Positions 1 through 5,527 of a DNA stretch of 6,852 nt are shown here, in pieces. Positions within the stretch are counted from its first letter, which is position 1. Each line of letters opens with the position of its first letter. Below the pieces are notes generated by a model. The model ran no database searches. It was not told the DNA's origin and saw only the letters and a program-made list of their open reading frames with translations. Origin of the DNA: Clostridium sp. (GTDB taxonomy: Bacteria > Bacillota > Clostridia > Lachnospirales > Lachnospiraceae); NCBI GenBank assembly GCA_004554205.1, contig SFNH01000100.1, positions 1 to 6,852 on the forward strand, given 5' to 3'. Both the position numbers and the translations under genes were made by a program.

Positions 1-15
1 AATGAGGGACAGATT

Positions 16-528
16 ATGGAAGATAGACTGCGGGTAGGGGTGATCGCATCCACGCACGGCGTCCGGGGCGAGGTGAAGGTATTTCCCACAACCGACGATG
101 TGAACCGTTTTAAAAAACTGAAAAACGTGATCCTTGACACGGGGCATGAAGAGCTCACGCTGACGATTGAGAGCGTCAAATTTTTTAAGAACATGGCGAT
201 CTTAAAATTTAAGGAATTCAACAATATCAATGAGATTGAAAAATATAAGGGCAGGGATCTTTTGATCCGCCGCGACCAGGCGGTCAGCCTGGGGCCGGAC
301 GAGAATTTTATCGGGGACCTGATCGGACTAAGCGTGGTGACCGACGAGGGGCAGGCATTCGGTGTCTTAAAGGATGTGCTCCAGACCGGGGCAAATGACG
401 TGTATGTGATCGAGGGCGCTGAGGGAAAGGAGTATCTGTTCCCGGCGATCAAACAGTGCATTCTCAAGGTGGATCTTGAGGCGGGCGAAGTCATTGTCCA
501 CATTCTGGACGGGCTGCTTGATCTGTAG
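16..528 (+). CDS. rimM: 16S rRNA processing / 30S maturation factor RimM
   Basis: RimM helps mature the 30S subunit, acting on the head region and binding ribosomal protein S19 (family knowledge). The 170-residue product has the usual length. An N-terminal RimM beta-barrel covers about residues 5-85, with the hallmark GVIASTHGVRGEVKV near the start. A PRC-barrel covers about 95-168, with the GxxNDVYVI-type segment, the 'EYLFPAIKQ' strand and the family-typical ending in 'LDGLLDL'. The ATG at 16 follows a GAGGGA ribosome binding site at 4-9 with a 6-base gap. The stop TAG at 526-528 contributes to the Shine-Dalgarno of trmD, so the two genes are probably translationally coupled. In related bacteria rpsP and a KH-domain gene lie just upstream, outside this window. 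Nothing looks broken. Confidence 0.96.
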   Translation: MEDRLRVGVIASTHGVRGEVKVFPTTDDVNRFKKLKNVILDTGHEELTLTIESVKFFKNMAILKFKEFNNINEIEKYKGRDLLIRRDQAVSLGPDENFIGDLIGLSVVTDEGQAFGVLKDVLQTGANDVYVIEGAEGKEYLFPAIKQCILKVDLEAGEVIVHILDGLLDL

Positions 529-538
529 GAGGCACAGG

Positions 539-1270
539 ATGAACTATCATATTTTGACATTGTTCCCCGAGATGGTGCTTGAGGGCTTAAATACCAGCAT
601 CATCGGAAGGGCTGAAAAGAAGGGGCTTTTATCCATCGAGGCAGTCAATATCCGCGATTACACGAAGGAGAAGCACGGCCATGTGGACGATACCCCATAC
701 GGTGGCGGCGCGGGCATGGTGATGCAGGCGCCTCCCGTCTGCGATGCGTACGAGGCGCTCTGTGCGCGGCTTAAGAAACGCCCCAGAGTGCTTTACATGA
801 CGCCCCAGGGCAGGATCTTTAACCAGAAGATCGCCGAGGAGCTGTCAAAGGAGGAGGATCTTGTATTTTTATGCGGTCATTACGAGGGCATCGACGAGCG
901 TGCGCTTGAGCTGATCGTGACCGATTACCTATCAATCGGCGACTATGTGCTGACGGGCGGCGAGCTTCCGGCGATGGTGATGATCGACTGCATTTCCCGC
1001 CTTGTGCCGGGGGTCTTAAATAATGATGTCTCCGCGGAGATCGAGTCGTTTCACGACAATCTGTTAGAGTATCCCCAGTACACGCGCCCGGAGGTCTATG
1101 AGGGGCTTAGGGTGCCGGAGGTGCTCTTGTCGGGCCATCACAGGAAAATCGAGGAGTGGCGGCGGGAGCAGTCCATCAGGCGGACGCTTGAGCGCAGACC
1201 GGATCTGCTCGACGAGGCGAATCTCTCAAAGAAGGAGCGGGAGTTTCTTAATGCACTTCTCAGGGAATAG
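539..1270 (+). CDS. trmD: tRNA (guanine37-N1)-methyltransferase TrmD
   Basis: TrmD is a SPOUT-class, S-adenosylmethionine-dependent enzyme that makes m1G37 in tRNAs with G at 36 and 37, preventing +1 frameshifting. The 243-residue product begins MNYHILTLFPEM, the typical family start. Knot and cofactor motifs are present: PYGGGAGMVM (53-62), LCGHYEGIDER (about 111-121) and the loop SIGDYVLTGGE (132-142). The SFHD segment near residues 170-173 followed by YPQYTRP matches the region carrying the catalytic aspartate, so D173 is the likely base. The frame is open upstream to 476, but the ATG at 539 is preferred because AGGAGG at 527-532 sits 6 bases before it and family homology starts there. It follows rimM by 10 bp, as in many Firmicutes. 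rplS, normally close behind, is displaced by a 528-bp gap. Confidence 0.97.
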   Translation: MNYHILTLFPEMVLEGLNTSIIGRAEKKGLLSIEAVNIRDYTKEKHGHVDDTPYGGGAGMVMQAPPVCDAYEALCARLKKRPRVLYMTPQGRIFNQKIAEELSKEEDLVFLCGHYEGIDERALELIVTDYLSIGDYVLTGGELPAMVMIDCISRLVPGVLNNDVSAEIESFHDNLLEYPQYTRPEVYEGLRVPEVLLSGHHRKIEEWRREQSIRRTLERRPDLLDEANLSKKEREFLNALLRE

Positions 1271-1282
1271 ATTTTTCGGGAA

Positions 1283-1514
1283 CGCTTCCGGCGGATTTTA
1301 CGCCGCAGCCCCGGCAAGACAGTCCCATGTGACACGCTGCGTTTCCGGCTCGGCCCGCGCGCTTATTAGCCGCCAGTCGCGCAAACTCGCTTCGCTCGGA
1401 CAGTGCGCTTTGTGGCGGCAGCTAGCGCAGGCCAAGCTGCGGAAGCCTCGCTATCGTCACCGGGTCTGTCTTTCCGGGCCTTGCGGCTGGAAATGGCTCT
1501 GCCGTGAGGGAGCG
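1283..1514. repeat. Long GC-rich imperfect inverted repeat between trmD and rplS
   Basis: This non-coding stretch folds back on itself around a centre near 1394. Helices read directly from the sequence are 1283-1286/1511-1514, 1289-1292/1501-1504, 1302-1306/1483-1487, 1316-1322/1466-1472, 1324-1326/1462-1464, 1329-1333/1456-1460, 1343-1347/1440-1444, 1348-1350/1435-1437, 1352-1355/1430-1433, 1359-1363/1424-1428, 1369-1375/1413-1419 and 1379-1383/1404-1408. All are in register with small bulges, giving two arms of roughly 90-100 bp and a short apical loop. Reading frames crossing it on both strands have no recognisable domain and no good ribosome binding site. It could be a dispersed intergenic repeat (MITE-like or a bacterial repeat unit), a transcribed hairpin that uncouples trmD from rplS, or both. 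The pairing is certain; the identity and copy number are inferred. Confidence 0.7.
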
Positions 1515-1548
1515 GGGTATAAACCTTACTGTGAGGGAGACCGGTGAA

Positions 1549-1579
1549 CACTTTTGCGAGCCATGCGAGCAAAAGTTTT
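1549..1579 (+). terminator. Possible weak terminator hairpin upstream of the rplS promoter
   Basis: An 8-bp perfect stem, ACTTTTGC (1550-1557) with GCAAAAGT (1569-1576), encloses an 11-base loop and runs into TTTT (1576-1579). The T-run partly belongs to the stem and is then interrupted by ACATCC, so this is at best a weak intrinsic terminator for rimM-trmD transcripts. The heptamer TGCGAGC occurs twice within it (1555-1561 and 1564-1570), giving an alternative register. It may instead be part of the neighbouring repeat element. Confidence 0.3.
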
Positions 1580-1586
1580 ACATCCG

Positions 1587-1626
1587 GCGACCGAACAAAG
1601 GAGAAAACCCCGGCCGCGACCGAACA
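1587..1626. repeat. 11-bp direct repeat GCGACCGAACA
   Basis: The sequence GCGACCGAACA occurs at 1587-1597 and exactly again at 1616-1626, a 29-bp offset, just upstream of the rplS promoter. A second short direct repeat, GTGAGGGAG, lies at 1504-1512 and 1531-1539. These could be duplicated binding sites, slippage products, or remnants of repeat insertion. Only the identity of the copies is directly seen. Confidence 0.5.
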
Positions 1627-1658
1627 TATCATATATTGCACAAAACGCGAAAAATTGC

Positions 1659-1687
1659 TTGCATTTCCCGAAGCTATATGATATGAT
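1659..1687 (+). promoter_or_regulatory. Sigma-A-type promoter for rplS with extended -10
   Basis: TTGCAT (1659-1664) is separated by 17 bp from TATGAT (1682-1687), with TG at 1679-1680 giving an extended -10 (TGaTATGAT). An alternative overlapping pair is TTGCTT (1655-1660) with TATGAT (1677-1682), spacer 16. The region is AT-rich, in contrast to the GC-rich palindrome before it. Transcription would start near 1692-1695 and give a leader of about 105 nt before rplS. This suggests rplS and possibly the genes beyond it can be transcribed independently of rimM-trmD. Confidence 0.75.
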
Positions 1688-1693
1688 AGCGAT

Positions 1694-1798
1694 GTTGTGA
1701 CGTGACTGTGGTGGTTGCGCTGTGACGAAGAAAAGAGATGTTCCTCTGCTGCGTATCCGCATTACAGAACATCGAATGTATGAAGGAGGTTCACACAG
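1694..1798 (+). promoter_or_regulatory. rplS mRNA leader, candidate L19 autoregulatory structure
   Basis: An L19 leader RNA family is known upstream of rplS in low-GC Gram-positives; this leader is in the right place and has matching-looking structure, though I cannot confirm the family. A perfect 7-bp helix pairs GATGTTC (1737-1743) with GAACATC (1767-1773). Inside it TGCG (1750-1753) pairs with CGCA (1758-1761) around a 4-base loop. An outer helix is possible between TGTGA (1721-1725) and TCACA (1791-1795), which would bring the Shine-Dalgarno (AAGGAGGT, 1783-1790) into the structure. L19 binding here could repress its own translation; that part is inference. Confidence 0.5.
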
Positions 1799-2146
1799 AT
1801 GAACGAGATTATCAGGAACATTGAGGCAGCTCAGCTTAAGGCTTCCGTGCCGGAGTTCCGCGTTGGCGATACCGTTAAGGTATACAACAAGATCAAAGAG
1901 GGCAACCGCGAGAGAATCCAGGTGTTTGAGGGAACTGTGATCAAGAGACAGAACGGCGGTGCCAGAGAGACATTTACCGTCCGCAAGAACTCAAACGGTA
2001 TCGGCGTTGAGAAGACCTGGCCGGTACATTCCCCGTTTGTTGACAACATCGAGGTTGTTAGAAGGGGTAAGGTAAGACGCGCGAAATTAAATTACTTAAG
2101 AGACAGAGTGGGCAAGGCTGCTAAGGTAAAAGAGTTAGTGAAATAA
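1799..2146 (+). CDS. rplS: 50S ribosomal protein L19
   Basis: L19 lies at the 30S-50S interface of the large subunit. The 115-residue product has the family length and motifs: 'PEFRVGDTVKVYNKI' (19-33), a basic 'EGTVIKRQNGG' stretch, 'FTVRKNSNGIGVEKTWPVHSP' in the centre (read as overlapping short motifs), and the signature near the C-terminus, RRGKVRRAKLNYLRDR. The signature commonly has Y-Y where this protein has N-Y, a conservative local variation and no sign of damage. The ATG at 1799 follows a near-perfect AAGGAGGT with 8 bases between, as expected for a very highly expressed gene. It has its own promoter and structured leader and is followed at once by a terminator-like hairpin, so it may be expressed largely as a single-gene unit. 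Confidence 0.98.
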   Translation: MNEIIRNIEAAQLKASVPEFRVGDTVKVYNKIKEGNRERIQVFEGTVIKRQNGGARETFTVRKNSNGIGVEKTWPVHSPFVDNIEVVRRGKVRRAKLNYLRDRVGKAAKVKELVK

Positions 2147-2163
2147 GTGATTTCTCGCAGACC

Positions 2164-2196
2164 AGGGGACAATGAAAATTGTCCCCTTACTTTTCT
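2164..2196 (+). terminator. Intrinsic terminator after rplS
   Basis: A perfect 10-bp stem, AGGGGACAAT (2164-2173) with ATTGTCCCCT (2178-2187), is capped by a GAAA tetraloop and followed by TTACTTTTCT. The U-tract is interrupted by AC, so termination is probably partial, which would let a fraction of transcripts continue into lepB. No separate promoter fits in the short space before lepB. The hairpin begins 18 bases after the rplS stop. Confidence 0.8.
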
Positions 2197-2215
2197 GTAA
2201 TATGAGGTGTGATCT

Positions 2216-2764
2216 GTGGAATTTTATCAAAATGACGAACCGAACCTGATCCGCAAGGTCTGCGGGTGGGTTGTTGATATTGTGGTGATGATTGCCTTCG
2301 CCTGGTTCTGCCTGACCTTTTTCGGCACGCAGGTGACTGTGAGCGGGCAGTCTATGCAGCCGCTCCTAAATTCCGGCGATATAGTGCTCATCAACCGTCT
2401 GTCCTATGACTTTGGAAAGCCGCAGCGCATGGATGTGGTGGTGTTTGAACGCGAAGATAAAAAGAGCAATGTGAAGCGAGTGATCGGCATTCCGGGCGAC
2501 GTGGTGCAGATCACGGGCGGCGAGGTTTATGTGAATGGGAAGCGTCTGGAAAATGAGAGTCTTTTAAAGGTCTCCCTTGCCGGTCTCGCGGAAAATCCCA
2601 TTGAGCTTGGGGAAAAGGAATATTTCCTTCTCGGGGACAACCGCGACTCAAGCGAGGACAGCCGTTTCGTAAATATCGGAAATGTAAAAGAAGATCAGAT
2701 CGTCGGGAAAGTGTGGTTTCGCATATTCCCGCTCATCAACCTTGGCCTGATCCGCACAGAATAA
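2216..2764 (+). CDS. lepB: Type I signal peptidase
   Basis: This membrane enzyme cleaves signal peptides from exported pre-proteins on the outer face of the membrane. The 182-residue product has a short charged N-terminus, one hydrophobic segment at about 19-36, and then the catalytic domain outside, as in the Gram-positive SipS type. The serine box SGQSMQP places the nucleophile at S46. The lysine box VKRVIGIPGD places the general base at K87. The conserved box GDNRDSSEDSR is at 140-150. All catalytic parts are intact. The start is GTG at 2216, preceded by GAGGTG (2204-2209) with a 6-base gap; the next in-frame ATG would delete part of the membrane anchor. A signal peptidase between rplS and rbgA is common in clostridial genomes. 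Gene name by family; sip would be the Bacillus-style name. Confidence 0.95.
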   Translation: MEFYQNDEPNLIRKVCGWVVDIVVMIAFAWFCLTFFGTQVTVSGQSMQPLLNSGDIVLINRLSYDFGKPQRMDVVVFEREDKKSNVKRVIGIPGDVVQITGGEVYVNGKRLENESLLKVSLAGLAENPIELGEKEYFLLGDNRDSSEDSRFVNIGNVKEDQIVGKVWFRIFPLINLGLIRTE

Positions 2765-2779
2765 GGGAGGTACGTTTCA

Positions 2780-3649
2780 GTGAATATACAATGGTATCCG
2801 GGGCATATGACGAAAGCCAGACGTGCGATGAAGGAAGATATCAAGCTGATTGACCTCATTGTGGAGCTTGTGGACGCCCGCGTGCCGCTTGCGAGCCGCA
2901 ACCCCGATATCGACGAGCTCGGCAGGGGGAAGGCGCGCCTGATCCTTCTCAACAAGTCGGATCTCTCAAGCGAGAGGTACAACGAAGCGTGGACCGCGTG
3001 GTTTAAGAGGCAGGGCTATCATGTAGTGAAGGTCAATTCCCGAAGCGGTGAGGGCTTAAAGCAGATCGCTCCCGTAGTGCAGGAGGCATGCAGGGAGAAG
3101 ATCGAGCGCGACAAAAAACGCGGGATTTTAAACCGCCCTGTTCGCGCCATGGTGGTGGGAATCCCCAATGTGGGGAAGTCCACATTCATCAATTCTTTCG
3201 CGGGGAAGACCTGCGCAAAGACCGGAAATAAGCCCGGAGTCACCAAGGGGAACCAGTGGATCCGCTTGAGCAAAACGCTGGACCTTCTCGACACGCCGGG
3301 AATCCTGTGGCCGAAGTTTGAGGATCAGAGGGTGGGGCTTTTACTCGCCTTCATCGGCTCCATCAATGATGAGATCTTAGATAAAGAGGAGCTGGCGCTC
3401 GAGCTTTTAAGATTTTTAAGGAAACATTATCCCGAATCTCTTGTCGGGCGCTATCAGGCGGATATGGATGATCCTGTGAAGCTGCTTGAGCAGATCGCAA
3501 AGGCGCGCGGCTGCATTTCTAAGGGGGCGGAACCGGATCTTACTAAGGCATCCGCCGCTCTGCTCGACGATTTCAGGAGCGGCAAGCTCGGGCGTATCAC
3601 CCTGGAGTTTCCGCCGGATCAGGAGAAGACAGATGAGAAAATTAAGTGA
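2780..3649 (+). CDS. rbgA: Ribosome biogenesis GTPase RbgA (YlqF)
   Basis: RbgA is a circularly permuted GTPase required for late assembly of the 50S subunit. The permuted motif order is visible: G4 NKSD at 58-61 comes first, then G1 GIPNVGKS at 127-134, the G2 threonine in PGVTKG (T155), and G3 DTPG at 171-174. The N-terminal NIQWYPGHMTKA and DARVP (32-36) are characteristic of the YlqF/YawG family. A C-terminal helical RNA-binding-type domain covers about 200-280. Length 289 residues, close to the B. subtilis protein. The start is GTG at 2780 with AGGGAGG (2764-2770) 9 bases upstream, and homology begins at the first residues. It follows lepB by 15 bp, and its last 17 bases overlap rnhB, so the two are likely coupled. 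Confidence 0.97.
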   Translation: MNIQWYPGHMTKARRAMKEDIKLIDLIVELVDARVPLASRNPDIDELGRGKARLILLNKSDLSSERYNEAWTAWFKRQGYHVVKVNSRSGEGLKQIAPVVQEACREKIERDKKRGILNRPVRAMVVGIPNVGKSTFINSFAGKTCAKTGNKPGVTKGNQWIRLSKTLDLLDTPGILWPKFEDQRVGLLLAFIGSINDEILDKEELALELLRFLRKHYPESLVGRYQADMDDPVKLLEQIAKARGCISKGAEPDLTKASAALLDDFRSGKLGRITLEFPPDQEKTDEKIK

Positions 3650-4271
3650 TGAGAAGCTTAAAAAAGAGCGGGAACGCCTGGAACAGATGAAGGAGTATGA
3701 GTACACCTACGCCGCCTGCACGGCGATCTGCGGCATCGACGAGGCGGGAAGGGGGCCGCTTGCGGGCCCTGTGGCTGCCGGGGCGGTGATTCTTCCGAAG
3801 GAGTGTGAAATCCTTTTTCTGAACGATTCAAAAAAGCTCTCCGAGAAGCGGCGGGAGGAGCTGTTTTTGGAGATTCAGGAGAAAGCAAAGGCCGTGAGCG
3901 TCGGCATCGTAGGGCCGGATGTGATCGATACGATCAACATTCTCCAGGCGACCTATGAGGCGATGCGCCGTGCCATAGCGGGTCTGTCCGTAAAGCCGGA
4001 CCTGCTCCTTAATGACGCGGTCACGATTCCCGGCGTGGACATTGATCAGGTTCCGATCATAGGGGGAGACGCAAAGAGTGTCTCGATCGCCGCCGCCAGC
4101 ATTGTCGCGAAGGTGACGAGGGACCATATGATGGCGGAGTACGATGTGATGTTCCCGGAGTACGGCTTCGCAAAGCACAAGGGCTACGGGACGGCGGCGC
4201 ACATCGCGGCAATCAGAGAATTCGGGCCCTGCCCGATACACCGCAGGAGCTTTATCACAAAGTTTATATAA
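3633..4271 (+). CDS. rnhB: Ribonuclease HII
   Basis: RNase HII cuts the RNA strand of RNA-DNA hybrids and starts removal of single ribonucleotides from DNA. The 212-residue product has the signature GIDEAGRGPLAGPV with catalytic D36 and E37. The third and fourth acidic residues fit D128 (in LLNDAV) and D146 (in GGDAKS), followed by the family-typical SIAAASIVAKVTRD. The C-terminus has HKGYGT and the FGPCPIHRRSF segment. About 30 charged, probably helical residues precede the catalytic core, shorter than but reminiscent of the extension in Bacillus RNase HII. The frame is open upstream to 3486 inside rbgA, but that part is non-homologous; the ATG at 3633 has AGGAG at 3621-3625 with a 7-base gap. 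It overlaps rbgA by 17 bp. Confidence 0.96.
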   Translation: MRKLSDEKLKKERERLEQMKEYEYTYAACTAICGIDEAGRGPLAGPVAAGAVILPKECEILFLNDSKKLSEKRREELFLEIQEKAKAVSVGIVGPDVIDTINILQATYEAMRRAIAGLSVKPDLLLNDAVTIPGVDIDQVPIIGGDAKSVSIAAASIVAKVTRDHMMAEYDVMFPEYGFAKHKGYGTAAHIAAIREFGPCPIHRRSFITKFI

Positions 4272-4296
4272 CGATTCGAGGCGCGAAAAGAGTCAG

Positions 4297-4647
4297 ATGG
4301 GTGAAATGAATAGGCGAAAAACCGGAAGCCGCTATGAGCAGAAGGCGGTGGATTATCTTGAGCGCCGGGGGCTTACGATTTTAGAGCGGAATTACCGGTG
4401 CCGGAGCGGAGAGATCGACGTGATCGCGGAGGATGAGCGCTATCTGGTGTTTGTCGAGGTGAAGTACCGCCGCGATACAAAAAAGGGCGATCCCGCCGAG
4501 GCGGTGGGGTTTTATAAGCAGCGGCGCATCCGAAACGCGGCAGAGTATTATCTGTACTGCCACCAAAACAGAACATATGTTCCGTGCCGGTTCGATGTGG
4601 TGAGCATTCTGGGAGAGGAAATACGCTGGATCAAAAATGCTTTTTAG
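4297..4647 (+). CDS. yraN: UPF0102 (YraN family) nuclease-fold protein
   Basis: A small conserved protein with a restriction-endonuclease-like fold and no firmly established role; the family is often found beside rnhB, suggesting nucleic-acid processing. The 116-residue product is of usual length and shows the family core: G10 and E14 in the first helix, ERNYRCRSGEID (30-41), VFVEVK (51-56), and a lysine-arginine-rich helix KQRRIRNAAEYYL. The GEID...EVK pattern (D41, E54, K56) resembles the D-ExK active site of PD-(D/E)XK nucleases. It lies 25 bp after rnhB. The ribosome binding site is weak (AAAAGAG upstream of 4297); an in-frame ATG at 4306 is an alternative start that would remove three residues. 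Family assignment is firm, biochemical role is not. Confidence 0.93.
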   Translation: MGEMNRRKTGSRYEQKAVDYLERRGLTILERNYRCRSGEIDVIAEDERYLVFVEVKYRRDTKKGDPAEAVGFYKQRRIRNAAEYYLYCHQNRTYVPCRFDVVSILGEEIRWIKNAF

Positions 4648-4670
4648 GCGCGTAAATACCGGGAGGGAAA

Positions 4671-5522
4671 ATGGGAGACTGGGTGAGAAGACCGGGGAAG
4701 GATGAGATTTCGGTGCGGGAAAAAAACGGCGTTACCTACCTTGCTTTCCCGGCGCTTGAGGACACAGGGATCGTGGCGCATTCCTTTTCAACGCGCATGG
4801 GCGGAGTCAGCGAGGGAATGTACGCGACCATGAATTTCGGATTTATGAACGGGGATGAGCCGGCGCATGTGATGGAAAATTACCGCCGCATGGCAGGTGT
4901 GCTCGGCGTTTTCGCAGAGCGCATGGTTTTAGCTTACCAGACGCACACGACCAATGTGCGGAGGGTGACGAAGGAGGATGCCGGAAAAGGGATCGCCTGT
5001 GAGCGGGATTACCGTGATGTGGACGGCCTGATCACCGATGTCCCCGGCATCACGCTGGTGACGTTCTTTGCGGACTGCGTGCCGCTCTATCTGGTGGATG
5101 TAAAGAACCGCGCCATCGGCCTTTCTCATTCCGGCTGGCGAGGGACCGTAAAGCGCATGGGTAAGGTGACGCTTGACAGGATGAGAGACGCCTATGGGAC
5201 GAGGCCGGAGGATGTCATCGCCTGCATCGGCCCGAGTATCTGCCGGGAGTGCTTTGAGGTGGGAGAGGAGGTCGCGCAAGAGTTTGCCCGCGCATTCCGA
5301 GACGAATATCACGGGGAACTGTTTTATAAAAAGAAGGATGGGAAATACCAGCTTGATCTGTGGAGAGCGAATCAGATCATCTTTGAGGAGGCCGGCGTGC
5401 TGCCGCGGAATATCCATACGACGAATATCTGCACGCACTGTAACCCGGATAAGCTGTTTTCCCACAGGACGGCGGGAACAAAGCGCGGAAACCTTGCCGC
5501 CTTCCTGTGCTTAAAACCCTGA
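4671..5522 (+). CDS. pgeF: Multicopper polyphenol oxidoreductase-domain protein PgeF (YfiH/YlmD family)
   Basis: Members have been described as a peptidoglycan editing factor in E. coli and as purine nucleoside phosphorylase/adenosine deaminase enzymes related to FAMIN; the physiological role here is not determined. The 283-residue product has the metal-site triad in order: H92 in QTHT, C136 in ADCVP, and H153 in SHSGWRG. Other family motifs are the HSFSTRMGGVS segment (37-47), DVDGLITD (116-123), IGPSI, and NICTHCNPDKLFSHR near the C-terminus. The start ATG at 4671 is preceded by GGAGG (4662-4666) with a short 4-base gap. It lies 23 bp after yraN and is probably the last gene of the operon. 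The 3' end lies 5 bp from the end of the convergent prs gene. Confidence 0.95.
   Translation: MGDWVRRPGKDEISVREKNGVTYLAFPALEDTGIVAHSFSTRMGGVSEGMYATMNFGFMNGDEPAHVMENYRRMAGVLGVFAERMVLAYQTHTTNVRRVTKEDAGKGIACERDYRDVDGLITDVPGITLVTFFADCVPLYLVDVKNRAIGLSHSGWRGTVKRMGKVTLDRMRDAYGTRPEDVIACIGPSICRECFEVGEEVAQEFARAFRDEYHGELFYKKKDGKYQLDLWRANQIIFEEAGVLPRNIHTTNICTHCNPDKLFSHRTAGTKRGNLAAFLCLKP
5463..5509. repeat. Inverted repeat at the 3' end of pgeF, possible bidirectional hairpin
   Basis: CACAGGA (5463-5469) pairs with TCCTGTG (5503-5509), and after one mismatch GGCGG (5471-5475) pairs with CCGCC (5497-5501), leaving a 21-base loop. It lies within the pgeF coding sequence, and there is no T-run on either side, so it is not a standard intrinsic terminator. 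It is the only sizeable hairpin I see near the junction of the convergent genes, where no intergenic space exists for a terminator. It may simply reflect the coding sequence. Confidence 0.35.
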
Positions 5523-5527
5523 ACGCT

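Noticed and set aside
1..15. End of an upstream gene (TGA at 3-5)
   Set aside because: A KH-domain gene is often found there in relatives, but two bases before a stop codon are not enough to support a feature.
476..538. N-terminal extension of trmD
   Set aside because: It overlaps rimM, is not homologous to the family, and the ATG at 539 has a perfect AGGAGG at the right distance.
1098..1547. Plus-strand open frame of 149 codons running from inside trmD through the palindrome
   Set aside because: It starts inside trmD in another frame, has no suitable ribosome binding site, low-complexity Arg/Ser/Gly composition, and its second half is the inverted repeat. It is a shadow frame.
1366..1641. 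Minus-strand open frame of 91 codons in the trmD-rplS gap
   Set aside because: It covers the palindrome arm and repeats and has no recognisable domain or convincing ribosome binding site. It begins in AT-rich promoter DNA. It is better explained as an open frame in a repeat.
3486..3632. 49-residue N-terminal extension of RNase HII
   Set aside because: It lies inside rbgA in another frame and is non-homologous and low-complexity; the ATG at 3633 has a good ribosome binding site.
3828..4241. Minus-strand frame of 137 codons opposite rnhB
   Set aside because: Antisense shadow of a confident gene, with His/Arg/Asp-rich composition typical of reverse-frame translation.
4929..5465. Minus-strand frame of 178 codons opposite pgeF
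   Set aside because: It lies entirely antisense to a clearly homologous gene and has no known motif; the GC-rich codon structure of pgeF explains the open frame.
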